Source: Haladaptatus cibarius D43
GTDB taxonomy: Archaea; Halobacteriota; Halobacteria; Halobacteriales; Haladaptataceae
Length of the DNA: 64,000 bases
Direction of reading: 5' to 3'
NCBI RefSeq assembly: GCF_000710615.1
Contig: NZ_JDTH01000002.1
Span: forward strand, 612,082 to 676,081
A program made the translations under genes and the position numbers. Positions 35,344 to 44,022 of this stretch are shown here, piece after piece. Numbering within the stretch: the stretch's first letter is position 1; the number at the start of each line of letters is the position of its first letter. The notes beneath the pieces are model-generated. The model saw only the letters and a program-made list of their open reading frames with translations. It ran no database searches and was not told where the DNA came from.

Positions 35344-35360
35344 TTTTTTAATTTGTTTTT
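35344..35360 (+). terminator. T-rich tract after the permease
   Basis: TTTTTTAATTTGTTTTT just after the stop codon. T-rich runs end transcription in archaea; no hairpin is needed. Confidence 0.55.
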
Positions 35361-35449
35361 CCACGCGACAGTCTCTCGCAATTTTCGCCCACAAGTTTTT
35401 GCTCTCCCCGAGAGTGAGTAGAGATAGCACGCAACAAGGATAGATAGCA

Positions 35450-35749
35450 ATGACGGCAAACGAATCGGAAACCACGACGAGCACCTCGGACGACCAACAG
35501 ACGACCGACGAGCTGCGAGAAGACGACCTCCAAGCACAAGTCAAAGCCCTCCGCGACGAACTCGAAACGACGAAAAACCGCCTCCATCACGCCGAGAAAA
35601 ACCTACGGTGGATGGCACAACACCAAGCCAGCGAAACCGGAAAAAGCGTCTGTCCGGAGTGCAGTTCCGGCGGTTCGCTCTCCGTGGAGCGAACCGCCAC
35701 CGGGAAAAAGAAAGTCGAGTGTCGGAACTGCGGCGCGCGACTTATCTGA
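35450..35749 (+). CDS. small coiled-coil zinc-ribbon protein
   Basis: 99 residues. A Ser/Thr-rich disordered start leads to a helix (ELREDDLQAQVKALRDELET...) likely to form a coiled coil, then a four-cysteine ribbon: VCPECSSGG, then VECRNCGARLI. No enzymatic motif. Its 3' end overlaps the stop of the YjbQ gene on the opposite strand by 8 bases. It may be a nucleic-acid- or protein-binding accessory factor. Confidence 0.75.
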   Translation: MTANESETTTSTSDDQQTTDELREDDLQAQVKALRDELETTKNRLHHAEKNLRWMAQHQASETGKSVCPECSSGGSLSVERTATGKKKVECRNCGARLI

Positions 35750-36116
35750 CGATAACCCGGCGCGTTCGCGGGCCATCGCAGTCCACGAACAGAACCGATT
35801 GCCACGTCCCGAGAGCCAGGCCGCCATCCGAAACTGGAATCGTGACGCTGGAACCGAGAAGCATCGAACGGAGATGAGCGTCCGCGTTGTCGTCGATTTC
35901 GTCGTGTCGATAGCCGTCGTCTTCAGGAACGAGCGCGGAAAGCGCGGTTTCGAGGTCGGAAAGCAGTCGGGATTCGTCTTCGTTCACGACCACGCCTGCG
36001 GTCGTGTGCGGGACGAAAACGGTGCAGGTTTCGGCGTCCGAAAAAACACGCCGCTCTACCTGTTCAGTAATATCCACGACGGCCACTCGCTCCGAGGTGC
36101 TGATTTCGAACTCCAT
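35742..36116 (-). CDS. YjbQ/UPF0047 family protein (secondary thiamine-phosphate synthase)
   Basis: 124 residues from the ATG at 36116. The family signature is CTVFVPHTTAGVVVNEDES with YRHDEIDDNADAHLRSMLLG and LGTWQSVLFVDCDGPRTRRV. YjbQ proteins have weak thiamine-phosphate synthase activity, and their main role is unclear. Longer starts would extend into the neighbouring MazG-like gene's region without family support. The gene is convergent with the zinc-ribbon gene and divergent from the MazG-like gene. Confidence 0.9.
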   Translation of the reverse strand: MEFEISTSERVAVVDITEQVERRVFSDAETCTVFVPHTTAGVVVNEDESRLLSDLETALSALVPEDDGYRHDEIDDNADAHLRSMLLGSSVTIPVSDGGLALGTWQSVLFVDCDGPRTRRVIVR

Positions 36117-36168
36117 GCTTTCACTTCGACCCGTGGGTTCTAAACCATCACCTCGAAAGTGTACCTCT

Positions 36169-36474
36169 ATGAAAGAACAACAAACTGTCGCAAAATTCCT
36201 CGCGGAGCACGACATGGATGCCCCGCCCGCGTACCGACTGCTCGACCTCACGGCCGAAATCGGCGAACTGGCGAAAGATGCGAACGAATCGACCGACTAC
36301 GGCGCGTCGCCGGAGTCGATTTCGGTGAACGAAGACGAAATCGGTGATACACTGTTTGCCCTGCTCTCGCTCGCCGAATCGTTGGACATCGACGCAAGCA
36401 ACGCGTTGAACGAAGCGATTTCGAAGTACGAATCTCGAATCGAAACCACAGGCGACGCCGGTTCCGGAAGATAA
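36169..36474 (+). CDS. MazG-like nucleotide pyrophosphohydrolase
   Basis: 101 residues from the ATG at 36169. Single MazG-type four-helix bundle unit: RLLDLTAEIGELAKDANES carries an ExxE-type pair and VNEDEIGDTLFALLSLAESL gives the second acidic pair (EDEIGD) for Mg binding. Such proteins hydrolyse non-canonical or excess NTPs. Divergent from YjbQ with about 50 bases between starts. Confidence 0.82.
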   Translation: MKEQQTVAKFLAEHDMDAPPAYRLLDLTAEIGELAKDANESTDYGASPESISVNEDEIGDTLFALLSLAESLDIDASNALNEAISKYESRIETTGDAGSGR

Positions 36475-36646
36475 TCGCACAACTTCGTCGGGTGGTTGAT
36501 TTGCGCTGACTATCATCACCATCTCCTTGCAACTTTTGTTCGTTGTCTCGTTTCGCTATTAGAATGTCAACAAATATCCCGCCAATTATCACGACTGATA
36601 TGTGAATCGAAAGGATTATCCTCGATTTGCCGACTCTTGTGTGTAT

Positions 36647-37888
36647 ATGAATACTGATGTGTCGAGACGAGGATACCTCCGTCTCGCCAGCACGCTTCCA
36701 GCGACCGGCGCACTCGCCGGTTGTCTGGGTGGGAAACTCGGCCGTTCGCCGATTCAACTCGGCGCGGTGCTTCCGCTTTCGGCCGAGGGCTTTCTCGGAA
36801 CTGTCGCCAAACACCATCGACGGGCGGTCGAACAGGCGGTCGTCGACGTGAATCAGGCGGGCGGACCACTCGGCCGCGAAATCGAACTCACGGTCGAAGA
36901 CACCGCGCTCGACCCGGAGCAGGCGAAAACGGCACTGGCAACGCTTTCCAATGCGGGTGCCGTCGGATTCGTCGGCCCGGTTGTCACCGACATTTCGATG
37001 GTTCTCGCGGAAGAACTGCCAAACAAAGACATCTTCGCGGTGAGTCCGTCGAGTACGCATCCGGCACTTGCGACGGCGGGACGGTCAAACGGCACGAAAT
37101 TCTTCGGACGTACTGCCGCCAACGACATTCAGCAAGCGCTCGTGATGGCGAAAGTTCTCAACAGTGATCGCTACGTCGGTGCGGAAAACGTCGCCACCTT
37201 GTACGTAGACAACAGTTTCGGCGCGGGACTCGCGGACACCATCGAAGCCAACGTTTCCGGTGACGTAGTCGCCTCCATCCCGTTTCCGACGGGTCGAGAA
37301 ACGTACGCGAGAGAACTCAAGCAAATCGAAGACTCCGGCGCGGACGTGGTCGCATTCGCCAGCGAACCCGGTAATACGACGGTTCTCGAAGCACTCACCG
37401 AGAGTTCGTACGATGGCGAATACGTCCTTAGCGAAGGACTCCTTCCGGGGGAAATTCCGCCGCACATGGATGGCATGTACAGCGCGTCGGTGGCCGCGAC
37501 GAACACGACCGGCGCTATCGAACTCGAACAGAAACTCCGCGACATCGCGCCGCTCGCGGCCTACACACAGCACGCCTACGACGGGCTGTTTCTGATGGCA
37601 CTCGCAATCGAACAGGCGGGAGCGGCGACCGCATCCGCCATCAGCAACAACCTCGTCTCCGTTTCAGGTGGACGCGGACAGACGGTTTCTGTCGATGACT
37701 TCGAGCGCGCAGCCACGCTCATCGACGCTGGCAGGGACGTGAACTATCAGGGTGCGTCGAGTTCGGTCGATTTGAACGAGAATCTCGAACCTCTCAACGC
37801 CTACATCATCGAGCAAGTGAACGGAAGCGCAATCACCGAACTCGAACTCCTGCGTGCGTCCTTTTTCGAAGGGAGGATGGAACAATGA
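36647..37888 (+). CDS. periplasmic-type amino-acid-binding lipoprotein (LivK-like, chemotaxis partner)
   Basis: 413 residues from the ATG at 36647. The start combines a Tat-like motif (VSRRGYLRLAS) with a lipobox (ALAGC), so it should be membrane-anchored outside the cell. The rest is a type I binding fold of the branched-chain amino acid group (LGAVLPLSAEGFLGTVAKHH; DTALDPEQAKTALATL; VGFVGPVVTD). No permease genes follow; its stop overlaps the start of a chemotaxis transducer by 4 bases. That is the arrangement of Halobacterium BasB/BasT and CosB/CosT, where the binding protein presents the ligand to the transducer. Confidence 0.87.
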   Translation: MNTDVSRRGYLRLASTLPATGALAGCLGGKLGRSPIQLGAVLPLSAEGFLGTVAKHHRRAVEQAVVDVNQAGGPLGREIELTVEDTALDPEQAKTALATLSNAGAVGFVGPVVTDISMVLAEELPNKDIFAVSPSSTHPALATAGRSNGTKFFGRTAANDIQQALVMAKVLNSDRYVGAENVATLYVDNSFGAGLADTIEANVSGDVVASIPFPTGRETYARELKQIEDSGADVVAFASEPGNTTVLEALTESSYDGEYVLSEGLLPGEIPPHMDGMYSASVAATNTTGAIELEQKLRDIAPLAAYTQHAYDGLFLMALAIEQAGAATASAISNNLVSVSGGRGQTVSVDDFERAATLIDAGRDVNYQGASSSVDLNENLEPLNAYIIEQVNGSAITELELLRASFFEGRMEQ

Positions 37889-40344
37889 CTGACGCCGACG
37901 ACGCAGACGGCTCCCGGCGCGGGATTCGAAGTCGAATCGAGGGAGTACTACCGGCACGAATCCGACGGAGTTACGCCGCGAAGTTCGGAACGGTGTTGTT
38001 CACGATACTGATTCTCATCTCGTCTATCGGATTCTACATCCATTTCGACACGAAACAACTCGTGCAGGAGGAGAATCGCACGGAAATCAACAACGCCGCG
38101 AAGGGCGAGGCGGAGGCATTGCACAAATGGGTCACGAAGAAGCGTTCGACGACGCGATTCCTCGCCGAATCGGTGTCCGCGAATCAGACGGATACGGAGC
38201 GACAGGCGCTCGTCGAACGGAAACTCATCGACCTCCCGAACGACGTGCAGGCGATTCACTACGTCGATAGTCAGAGTAAGACTGTCCTCGCCAGCACGAC
38301 GGACGGGTTGGTCGGAACGACGCCCACCGAAACTGACGCCGCGTGGGCGAACAAATCGTTATCCGTCTCGGATTCGGACGGCGTCCAAGTGATGAATCCA
38401 TACGAGGAAAACGGTGAGCCGGTGACGGCGTTCGTCGCGCCGACCAGCGACCCGAATCGAATGGTCGTCATGACGACGTCCCTGACCGAGCGTTCGCACG
38501 CTCTTTCGTCGCCGATTGCGACGGGTGACATGACGGTCGTGGACGGGGAAGGAACCGTAGTTCTCGACAATCAGAACGCCCGGGTGCTGTCGGGGTATGG
38601 TGACGACGCGAGCGCCGCTATCGCGGACGGCCTATCCGGCAACAGCGACATCAAACGACTGTCTGGTTCGGACGGCAAATCGGCGGTGATGGCGTACACG
38701 CCCGTCGTCGGAACAGACTGGGTGCTGCTGTATCAGGTTCCGGTCAAATCCGCATTCGCGCTGCAAACTCACGTTACGCAGAACATCGGGGTTCTCGTGG
38801 CGATGGCCGTGCTGATGCTCGTGGTCGTCGGACTCTCCATCGGTCGCGGAACTGCGCAGTCGCTTGCGACCGTTTCGAAGACGGCGGACGAAATTTCTGC
38901 CGGGCGACTCGACGCGGAACTCCCGAGAACGAAACGAGAGGACGAGATGGGTAATCTGTTCGGTTCGTTCGAATCCATGCACGAGTACCTGAACACGGTC
39001 GCAGACCAAGCCGACGCCCTCTCTCGAAAGGAGTTCGACGCGCCGGTGTTCGAGAAGGAAGTCCCAGGCGAGTTCGGTGAAACGCTCGAAGAGATGCGAA
39101 CCGACCTCAGAGCAATGGTGGCTGACATCGAGCGCGCTCGCGCCGAAGCCGAAAACGCGCAGGCAGAAGCGGAAGCATCGCAAGCACGGGCGGAGTCGGC
39201 ACAGCAGGAAGCGGAGCAACTCAATACGGCACTTCAGCGCAAGGCCAACGAGTTCAGTGCGGTGATGGGGCAGGCGGCGGACGGCGACCTCACGCAGCGC
39301 ATGGCGACGGAAAGTCCGACGCAACCGATGACCGACATCGCCCGCGAGTTCAATCAGATGATGGACGAACTCGAAGCGACGATACGCGACGTAAACGAGT
39401 TCGCGGAAACGGTCGCCGCGGCGAGTCAGGAAGTGACCGCGAGCACCGACGAAATCGAACAGGCGAGTCGGCAGGTCACCGAATCGACGCAGTTGATGTC
39501 CGAAGGGGCGGTCGAGCAGTCCGAACGCCTCGAACACACCGCAGGCGAAATGAGCGAACTGTCGGCGACCATCGAAGAAATCGCCGCCTCGGCCGACCAA
39601 GTCGCCGAATCGGCTAACCACGCGGAAACACTCGGTGAAGACGGTCGGGAGGCGGCGCAGGCCGCAATCGAGGAGATGGCGGCCATCGAATCGGGAACCG
39701 AAACGACGGTGGAACACATCGAGGAACTGGAAACCGAAATCGAGCGCATCGGCGACGTGGTGGAACTGATTCGCTCCATCGCCGACCAGACGAACATGCT
39801 CGCGCTGAACGCCAACATCGAGGCGGCGAGTGCGGACGGTTCGACCGACGGCTTCGAAGTCGTCGCAAACGAGGTGAAAGAACTCGCCAACGAGACGAAG
39901 AAGGCAGTCGGCGACATCGAACAGCGCATCGAAACCGTCAGAGAGCGGGCGGAAGTGACCGTCGAAGACATCAGGGAAACCCACGGCGCGGTCGAAGACG
40001 GCGTCGTGACCGTCAACGAGGCGCTGGAATCGCTCGAAGAAATCGTGGTGAACGTCGAAGAGACGAGCGTCGGCGTCGAGGAAATCAACGACGTGACGGA
40101 CGAACAGGCGGAGACGACCGCGGACGTCGTCGCCATGGTTGACGACGTGAGCCAAATCGGGGAACAGACGGCCGAAGAAGCCGAGGACGTTGCGGCCGCG
40201 GCCGAAGAACAAACCGCATCCCTCGGCGAAGTGTCCCAGAGCGCAGAATCGCTCGCTCGACAGGCAGAATCGCTTGCGGCCACGGTTGACGATTTCCACG
40301 TCGAACCGCAACACGACGAAAACGGTTCGGACGACTCGCAGTAG
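37885..40344 (+). CDS. halobacterial transducer (methyl-accepting chemotaxis protein)
   Basis: 819 residues. Order: a short cytoplasmic N-terminus, TM1 (about 34-53), an extracellular Cache-like sensor (54-295), TM2 (about 299-320), HAMP (to about 372), a long Ala/Glu coiled coil with a second HAMP-like unit (about 400-510) and the signalling domain (about 520-800). The kinase-interacting tip is RSIADQTNMLALNANIEAA. It is coupled by ATGA to the binding lipoprotein upstream and should detect the ligand bound by it. Ligand unknown; branched-chain amino acids are the first guess by family. Confidence 0.93.
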   Translation: MTDADDADGSRRGIRSRIEGVLPARIRRSYAAKFGTVLFTILILISSIGFYIHFDTKQLVQEENRTEINNAAKGEAEALHKWVTKKRSTTRFLAESVSANQTDTERQALVERKLIDLPNDVQAIHYVDSQSKTVLASTTDGLVGTTPTETDAAWANKSLSVSDSDGVQVMNPYEENGEPVTAFVAPTSDPNRMVVMTTSLTERSHALSSPIATGDMTVVDGEGTVVLDNQNARVLSGYGDDASAAIADGLSGNSDIKRLSGSDGKSAVMAYTPVVGTDWVLLYQVPVKSAFALQTHVTQNIGVLVAMAVLMLVVVGLSIGRGTAQSLATVSKTADEISAGRLDAELPRTKREDEMGNLFGSFESMHEYLNTVADQADALSRKEFDAPVFEKEVPGEFGETLEEMRTDLRAMVADIERARAEAENAQAEAEASQARAESAQQEAEQLNTALQRKANEFSAVMGQAADGDLTQRMATESPTQPMTDIAREFNQMMDELEATIRDVNEFAETVAAASQEVTASTDEIEQASRQVTESTQLMSEGAVEQSERLEHTAGEMSELSATIEEIAASADQVAESANHAETLGEDGREAAQAAIEEMAAIESGTETTVEHIEELETEIERIGDVVELIRSIADQTNMLALNANIEAASADGSTDGFEVVANEVKELANETKKAVGDIEQRIETVRERAEVTVEDIRETHGAVEDGVVTVNEALESLEEIVVNVEETSVGVEEINDVTDEQAETTADVVAMVDDVSQIGEQTAEEAEDVAAAAEEQTASLGEVSQSAESLARQAESLAATVDDFHVEPQHDENGSDDSQ

Positions 40345-40350
40345 AATCGG

Positions 40351-40360
40351 TTTTTTTCTT
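40351..40360 (+). terminator. T-rich tract after the transducer
   Basis: Seven consecutive T followed by CTT, starting six bases after the stop codon. Confidence 0.5.
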
Positions 40361-40470
40361 CCCTCACTTTTCACTTTTCCCGCTTTTCATTTCTCCCCGA
40401 TTTCTCGACTCCGACGGTTTTCGATTACCGACACCATCACCGATTTGGCGGTTCGCACGCCAGTAGCAGT

Positions 40471-40947
40471 ATGCACGAACGAGCCAGCGAGTTCGAAGAC
40501 CGCGCGAAAAACGAGTTCAACTTCGACATGGACGTTCACGAGTTTCCGGAAGGGACGAAAACTGCGGAAGATGCCGCGGAGGCAGTCGGCTGTGACGTGG
40601 CCCAAATCGCCAGCAGCCTCGTCTTTCGTGCTGGTGACGACCTCGTCGTGGTCGTCACCAGCGGCGCGAATCGGATGAGCGAGGAAAAACTCGCGGCGTT
40701 GCGCGACGTTCCCGAAACCGAGGTCGGGATGGCCGACGCCGACGAAATCCGAAAAACCGTCGGCTGGTCGATTGGCGGCGTGCCGCCCTTTTGTCACGAC
40801 AGCGACCTGCCCGTCTATCTGGACGAGACGCTCACCGAATTCGAGACGGTGTGGGGGGCGGCGGGGACGCCGAAAGCCGTGTTTCCGATTGCGCCCGATA
40901 AACTGCGGGAGTTGTCGGGTGCGGTTGTCGCTGACGTGAGCGAGTAA
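40471..40947 (+). CDS. YbaK/EbsC-type aminoacyl-tRNA deacylase
   Basis: 158 residues. Conserved family blocks: VAQIASSLVFRAGDDLVVVVTSG with the KS-like position replaced by S, RMSEEKLAALRD, and VGWSIGGVPPFCHD containing the GGVPP loop. YbaK-like enzymes remove wrongly attached amino acids from tRNA. It starts about 125 bases after the transducer terminator and precedes the DUF4149 gene. Confidence 0.88.
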   Translation: MHERASEFEDRAKNEFNFDMDVHEFPEGTKTAEDAAEAVGCDVAQIASSLVFRAGDDLVVVVTSGANRMSEEKLAALRDVPETEVGMADADEIRKTVGWSIGGVPPFCHDSDLPVYLDETLTEFETVWGAAGTPKAVFPIAPDKLRELSGAVVADVSE

Positions 40948-41003
40948 AGCGAAGGCAGAATGTAAGCAAAACACCCATTTCGGTTCCGTCCGTTCGTTCC
41001 GCC

Positions 41004-41432
41004 ATGACCCTCCTCGAAACGGGACTGCTGTTAGTGTTGAACGCGACCCTCGGAATGTGGCTCGGAGCGATGATTTTCTTCTCGTTCATCGGCGCGCCGA
41101 CGACGTTCGACGTGCTGGACGACGGTGCGGGGACTGTTGTCAATGCCATCTTCCCAAAATACTACGTGTTCGGCGAACTGCTCGGATTTACGGCGGTCAG
41201 CGCCGCGACAATCGCCGGAAGTCAGGACGTGCTCGGTTCGATTGCCGCACTCGCGGTCGGCCCGCTCGTGCTAGTGGCACTCGCCGCGACGATTTACGCT
41301 CGCGCCAAACTCATCCCGAAGATGGAGGAAGCGGGAGACGACGGCTTTGCGAAGTATCACAAGCAGTCCGTGATTCTGAACGGAATCACCATGCTCGCGG
41401 TGGCTAGCGCGCTGGTTCTCACCCATCTCTGA
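41004..41432 (+). CDS. DUF4149 family membrane protein
   Basis: 142 residues with four hydrophobic segments (about 5-30, 52-72, 76-98, 118-140). The block LGMWLGAMIFFSFIGAPTTFDVLD and FPKYYVFGELLGF match DUF4149/TMEM205-like proteins. Function unknown. Twelve bases separate it from the GIY-YIG gene, so they probably share a transcript. Confidence 0.83.
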   Translation: MTLLETGLLLVLNATLGMWLGAMIFFSFIGAPTTFDVLDDGAGTVVNAIFPKYYVFGELLGFTAVSAATIAGSQDVLGSIAALAVGPLVLVALAATIYARAKLIPKMEEAGDDGFAKYHKQSVILNGITMLAVASALVLTHL

Positions 41433-41443
41433 GATTCGCATCT

Positions 41444-41860
41444 ATGAAAGGAACGTACACCTTGCTGGTCGAACTCACCGACTCCACGGAAATCGAATTT
41501 GGTGCGAAAGAAACGAGAGAACTCGATTTCGGGTGGTACGCCTACACTGGAAGTGCCTTCGGGCAAGGCGGTTTCTCGCGCGTGGCGCGCCACGCGCGAG
41601 TCGCGTCCCGGGAGAACGAGGCCCGCCACTGGCACATCGACTATCTCCTGGGCAGTTCGGAATCGCGGTTGGTTGAGGATGTGCGAACCGCCGAGGAAGA
41701 TGTAGAGTGCGAAATCGCGCGAAAACTCGATGCGGAGATTTCACCGGTTTCCGGAATCGGAGCGTCGGACTGCGATTGTGCAACCCATCTCCATTTTGCC
41801 TCGGAAAAACCCATCCTCGAATCGGCGGTTCGGCGGGCGCACGAACTGGCAGGAAAGTAA
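41444..41860 (+). CDS. DUF123/GIY-YIG-like nuclease family protein
   Basis: 138 residues. The N-terminal GTYTLLVEL and LDFGWYAYTGSAFG are the two halves of the GIY-YIG-like pattern in DUF123 proteins, followed by VARHAR and HWHIDYLL. The C-terminal Cys cluster (ASDCDCATHLHFAS) is typical of the archaeal family. The real activity is unproven. The gene contains a 26-base perfect DNA palindrome at 41575-41600 across the VARHAR codons. Confidence 0.85.
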   Translation: MKGTYTLLVELTDSTEIEFGAKETRELDFGWYAYTGSAFGQGGFSRVARHARVASRENEARHWHIDYLLGSSESRLVEDVRTAEEDVECEIARKLDAEISPVSGIGASDCDCATHLHFASEKPILESAVRRAHELAGK

Positions 41861-41919
41861 TTCTCGCTGACTGAAAGACAAGGACTACTTTTAATCCGTC
41901 TCCCGACGACCCTCAAACG

Positions 41920-44022
41920 ATGGGTGATCGCGTACTTTCAGATCTTTTCGCGCCGTCGCGCGTCGCAGTCGTCGGAGCCACGGAAAGCGAAGGCTCCATC
42001 GGTCGCGCAATCGTGACGAACCTGCGCGACGACTTCGACGGCGAGACGGTGCCGGTGAACCCGAACTACGACGAGGTGTTCGGGCTGGATTGCTACCCCG
42101 ACCTCGCGTCCGCGCCCGACGTAGATCTCGCGGTGGTGGTCGTCCCGCCACACATCGCAGTCGATGTCGTGCGCGGTGCGGGCGAGGCGGGCATCGAAAA
42201 CGTCGTCGTCATCACCGCTGGGTTCGGCGAGACGGGAAGCGAAGGGGCGGCACGAGAACGAGAATTGCAGGAAGTTGCCGAGGAGTACGACATCAACCTC
42301 GTCGGCCCGAACAGCCTCGGGGTGATGAGCACGCCGCTCGGCCTGAACGCGACGTTCGGGCCGGAAAACGCCCTGTCCGGGTCGATGTCGTTCATGAGCC
42401 AGTCGGGCGCGTTCATCACCGCGGTGCTCGACTGGGCCAACGACGAAGGACTCGGCTTCAAGGACGTCGTCTCACTCGGTAACAAGGCCGTGTTGGACGA
42501 GACGGATTTCGTCCGGGCGTGGGGGAACGACCCCGATACCGATGTCATTCTCGCCTATCTCGAAGGTGTCGAGGACGGCGGGGAATTCATCTCGTCCGCG
42601 CGCGAGGCGACGGACGACACCCCAATCGTGATGGTCAAGTCGGGCCGAACCGACGCTGGGGCGCAGGCCGTCTCCTCGCACACCGGAACCCTCGCGGGAA
42701 GCGACCGGGCCTACGAAGCAGGCCTCGAACAGGCGGGCGTTCTGCGGGTGGACAACGTCCAAGAACTGTTCGACTTCGCCCAGATTTTGGCGGGCCAACC
42801 GCTTCCCGAGAAGGACGACGTGGCAATCGTCACGAACGCGGGCGGGCCGGGCGTGATGACCACCGACGCGGTGGGCGATTCGAACCTCTCGCTGGCGTCG
42901 TTTTCGGAGGAAACGCTCTCGGCCCTGTCGGATGCTCTGCCCGAGGAGGCGAACATCTACAATCCAATCGACACCATCGGGGACGCAAACATCGACCGTT
43001 TCCGCGAAGCGGTCGATATCGCGCTGGCCGACGAAAACGTCGGTTGTGCGGTCGTGCTTTCGGCACCGACCGCCGTACTCGACTACGACGAACTCGCCGA
43101 GGTAATCGGCGAACTCCAGACAAAGCACGGCAAACCGGTCGCCGCGGCGATGATGGGCGGCGAACGAACCGAGGGCGCGAAAGAAGTTCTCCGCGAGGAC
43201 GGGATTCCGAACTACTTCGACCCGGCCCGTGCGGTTCGAAGCTTAGACGCTCTCGCCACGTTCCGCGACATCAGCGGGCGTGAATACGAGGAACCGACCG
43301 AATTCGAAGTTGACGAAGAACGCGCACGGGAAATCCTCTCGCGGGCGAAAGACCGCGGCGACAACCGTCTCGGCGTGGAAGCGATGGATTTGCTTTCGGC
43401 CTACGGAATCCCGACGCCGGAGGGAAGCATCGCGGAAACTCCGGAAAACGCGGTTTCGGCCGCACAGGACATCGAGGACGAAGTCGTGATGAAAATCGTT
43501 TCGCCCGACATCCTGCACAAATCCGACATCGGCGGGGTGAAAGTCGGGGTGGAAAACGAGGATGTGTACGACGCCTACGAAGACCTCGTGACGCGGGCAC
43601 GCAACTACCAACCCGACGCGACGATTCTCGGCGTGCAAGTCCAAGAGATGGTGAACCTCGATTCGGGCACCGAAACCATCATCGGGATGAACCGCGACCC
43701 GCAGTTCGGCCCGCTCTTGCTGTTCGGACTGGGCGGCATCTTCGTGGAAATCATCGAGGACACGACGTTCCGGGTCGCACCCGTGAGCGAACGCGAGGCC
43801 GGAGAGATGGTGAACGACATCGAAACCGCACCACTGCTTCGAGGGGCGCGAGGCCGCGACCCCGCAGACGTGGGGAGCATCGTGGAGAGCATTCAACGTT
43901 TGTCGCAACTCGTCACCGACTTCCCCGCGATTCTGGAACTCGACGTGAATCCACTCGTCGCAACCCCCGACGGCGTGCAAGCTATCGACATTCGACTGAC
44001 CGTGGACACCGACGAACTATGA
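41920..44022 (+). CDS. acd: acetate--CoA ligase (ADP-forming), fused alpha and beta subunits
   Basis: 700 residues. The N-terminal half is the CoA-binding and succinyl-CoA-ligase-like alpha part: VAVVGATESEGSIGRAIV for CoA binding and AVSSHTGTLAGS with the phosphorylated His254. The C-terminal third is the ATP-grasp beta part: VVMKIVSPDILHKSDIGGVK and GPLLLFGLGGIFVEI. It converts acetyl-CoA (or other acyl-CoA), ADP and phosphate to acid and ATP. Coupled by ATGA to the following gene. Confidence 0.95.
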   Translation: MGDRVLSDLFAPSRVAVVGATESEGSIGRAIVTNLRDDFDGETVPVNPNYDEVFGLDCYPDLASAPDVDLAVVVVPPHIAVDVVRGAGEAGIENVVVITAGFGETGSEGAARERELQEVAEEYDINLVGPNSLGVMSTPLGLNATFGPENALSGSMSFMSQSGAFITAVLDWANDEGLGFKDVVSLGNKAVLDETDFVRAWGNDPDTDVILAYLEGVEDGGEFISSAREATDDTPIVMVKSGRTDAGAQAVSSHTGTLAGSDRAYEAGLEQAGVLRVDNVQELFDFAQILAGQPLPEKDDVAIVTNAGGPGVMTTDAVGDSNLSLASFSEETLSALSDALPEEANIYNPIDTIGDANIDRFREAVDIALADENVGCAVVLSAPTAVLDYDELAEVIGELQTKHGKPVAAAMMGGERTEGAKEVLREDGIPNYFDPARAVRSLDALATFRDISGREYEEPTEFEVDEERAREILSRAKDRGDNRLGVEAMDLLSAYGIPTPEGSIAETPENAVSAAQDIEDEVVMKIVSPDILHKSDIGGVKVGVENEDVYDAYEDLVTRARNYQPDATILGVQVQEMVNLDSGTETIIGMNRDPQFGPLLLFGLGGIFVEIIEDTTFRVAPVSEREAGEMVNDIETAPLLRGARGRDPADVGSIVESIQRLSQLVTDFPAILELDVNPLVATPDGVQAIDIRLTVDTDEL

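Noticed and set aside
37085-40374. Long antisense ORFs opposite the binding protein and transducer
   Set aside because: Shadows caused by the codon bias of the sense genes; repetitive translations without domains.
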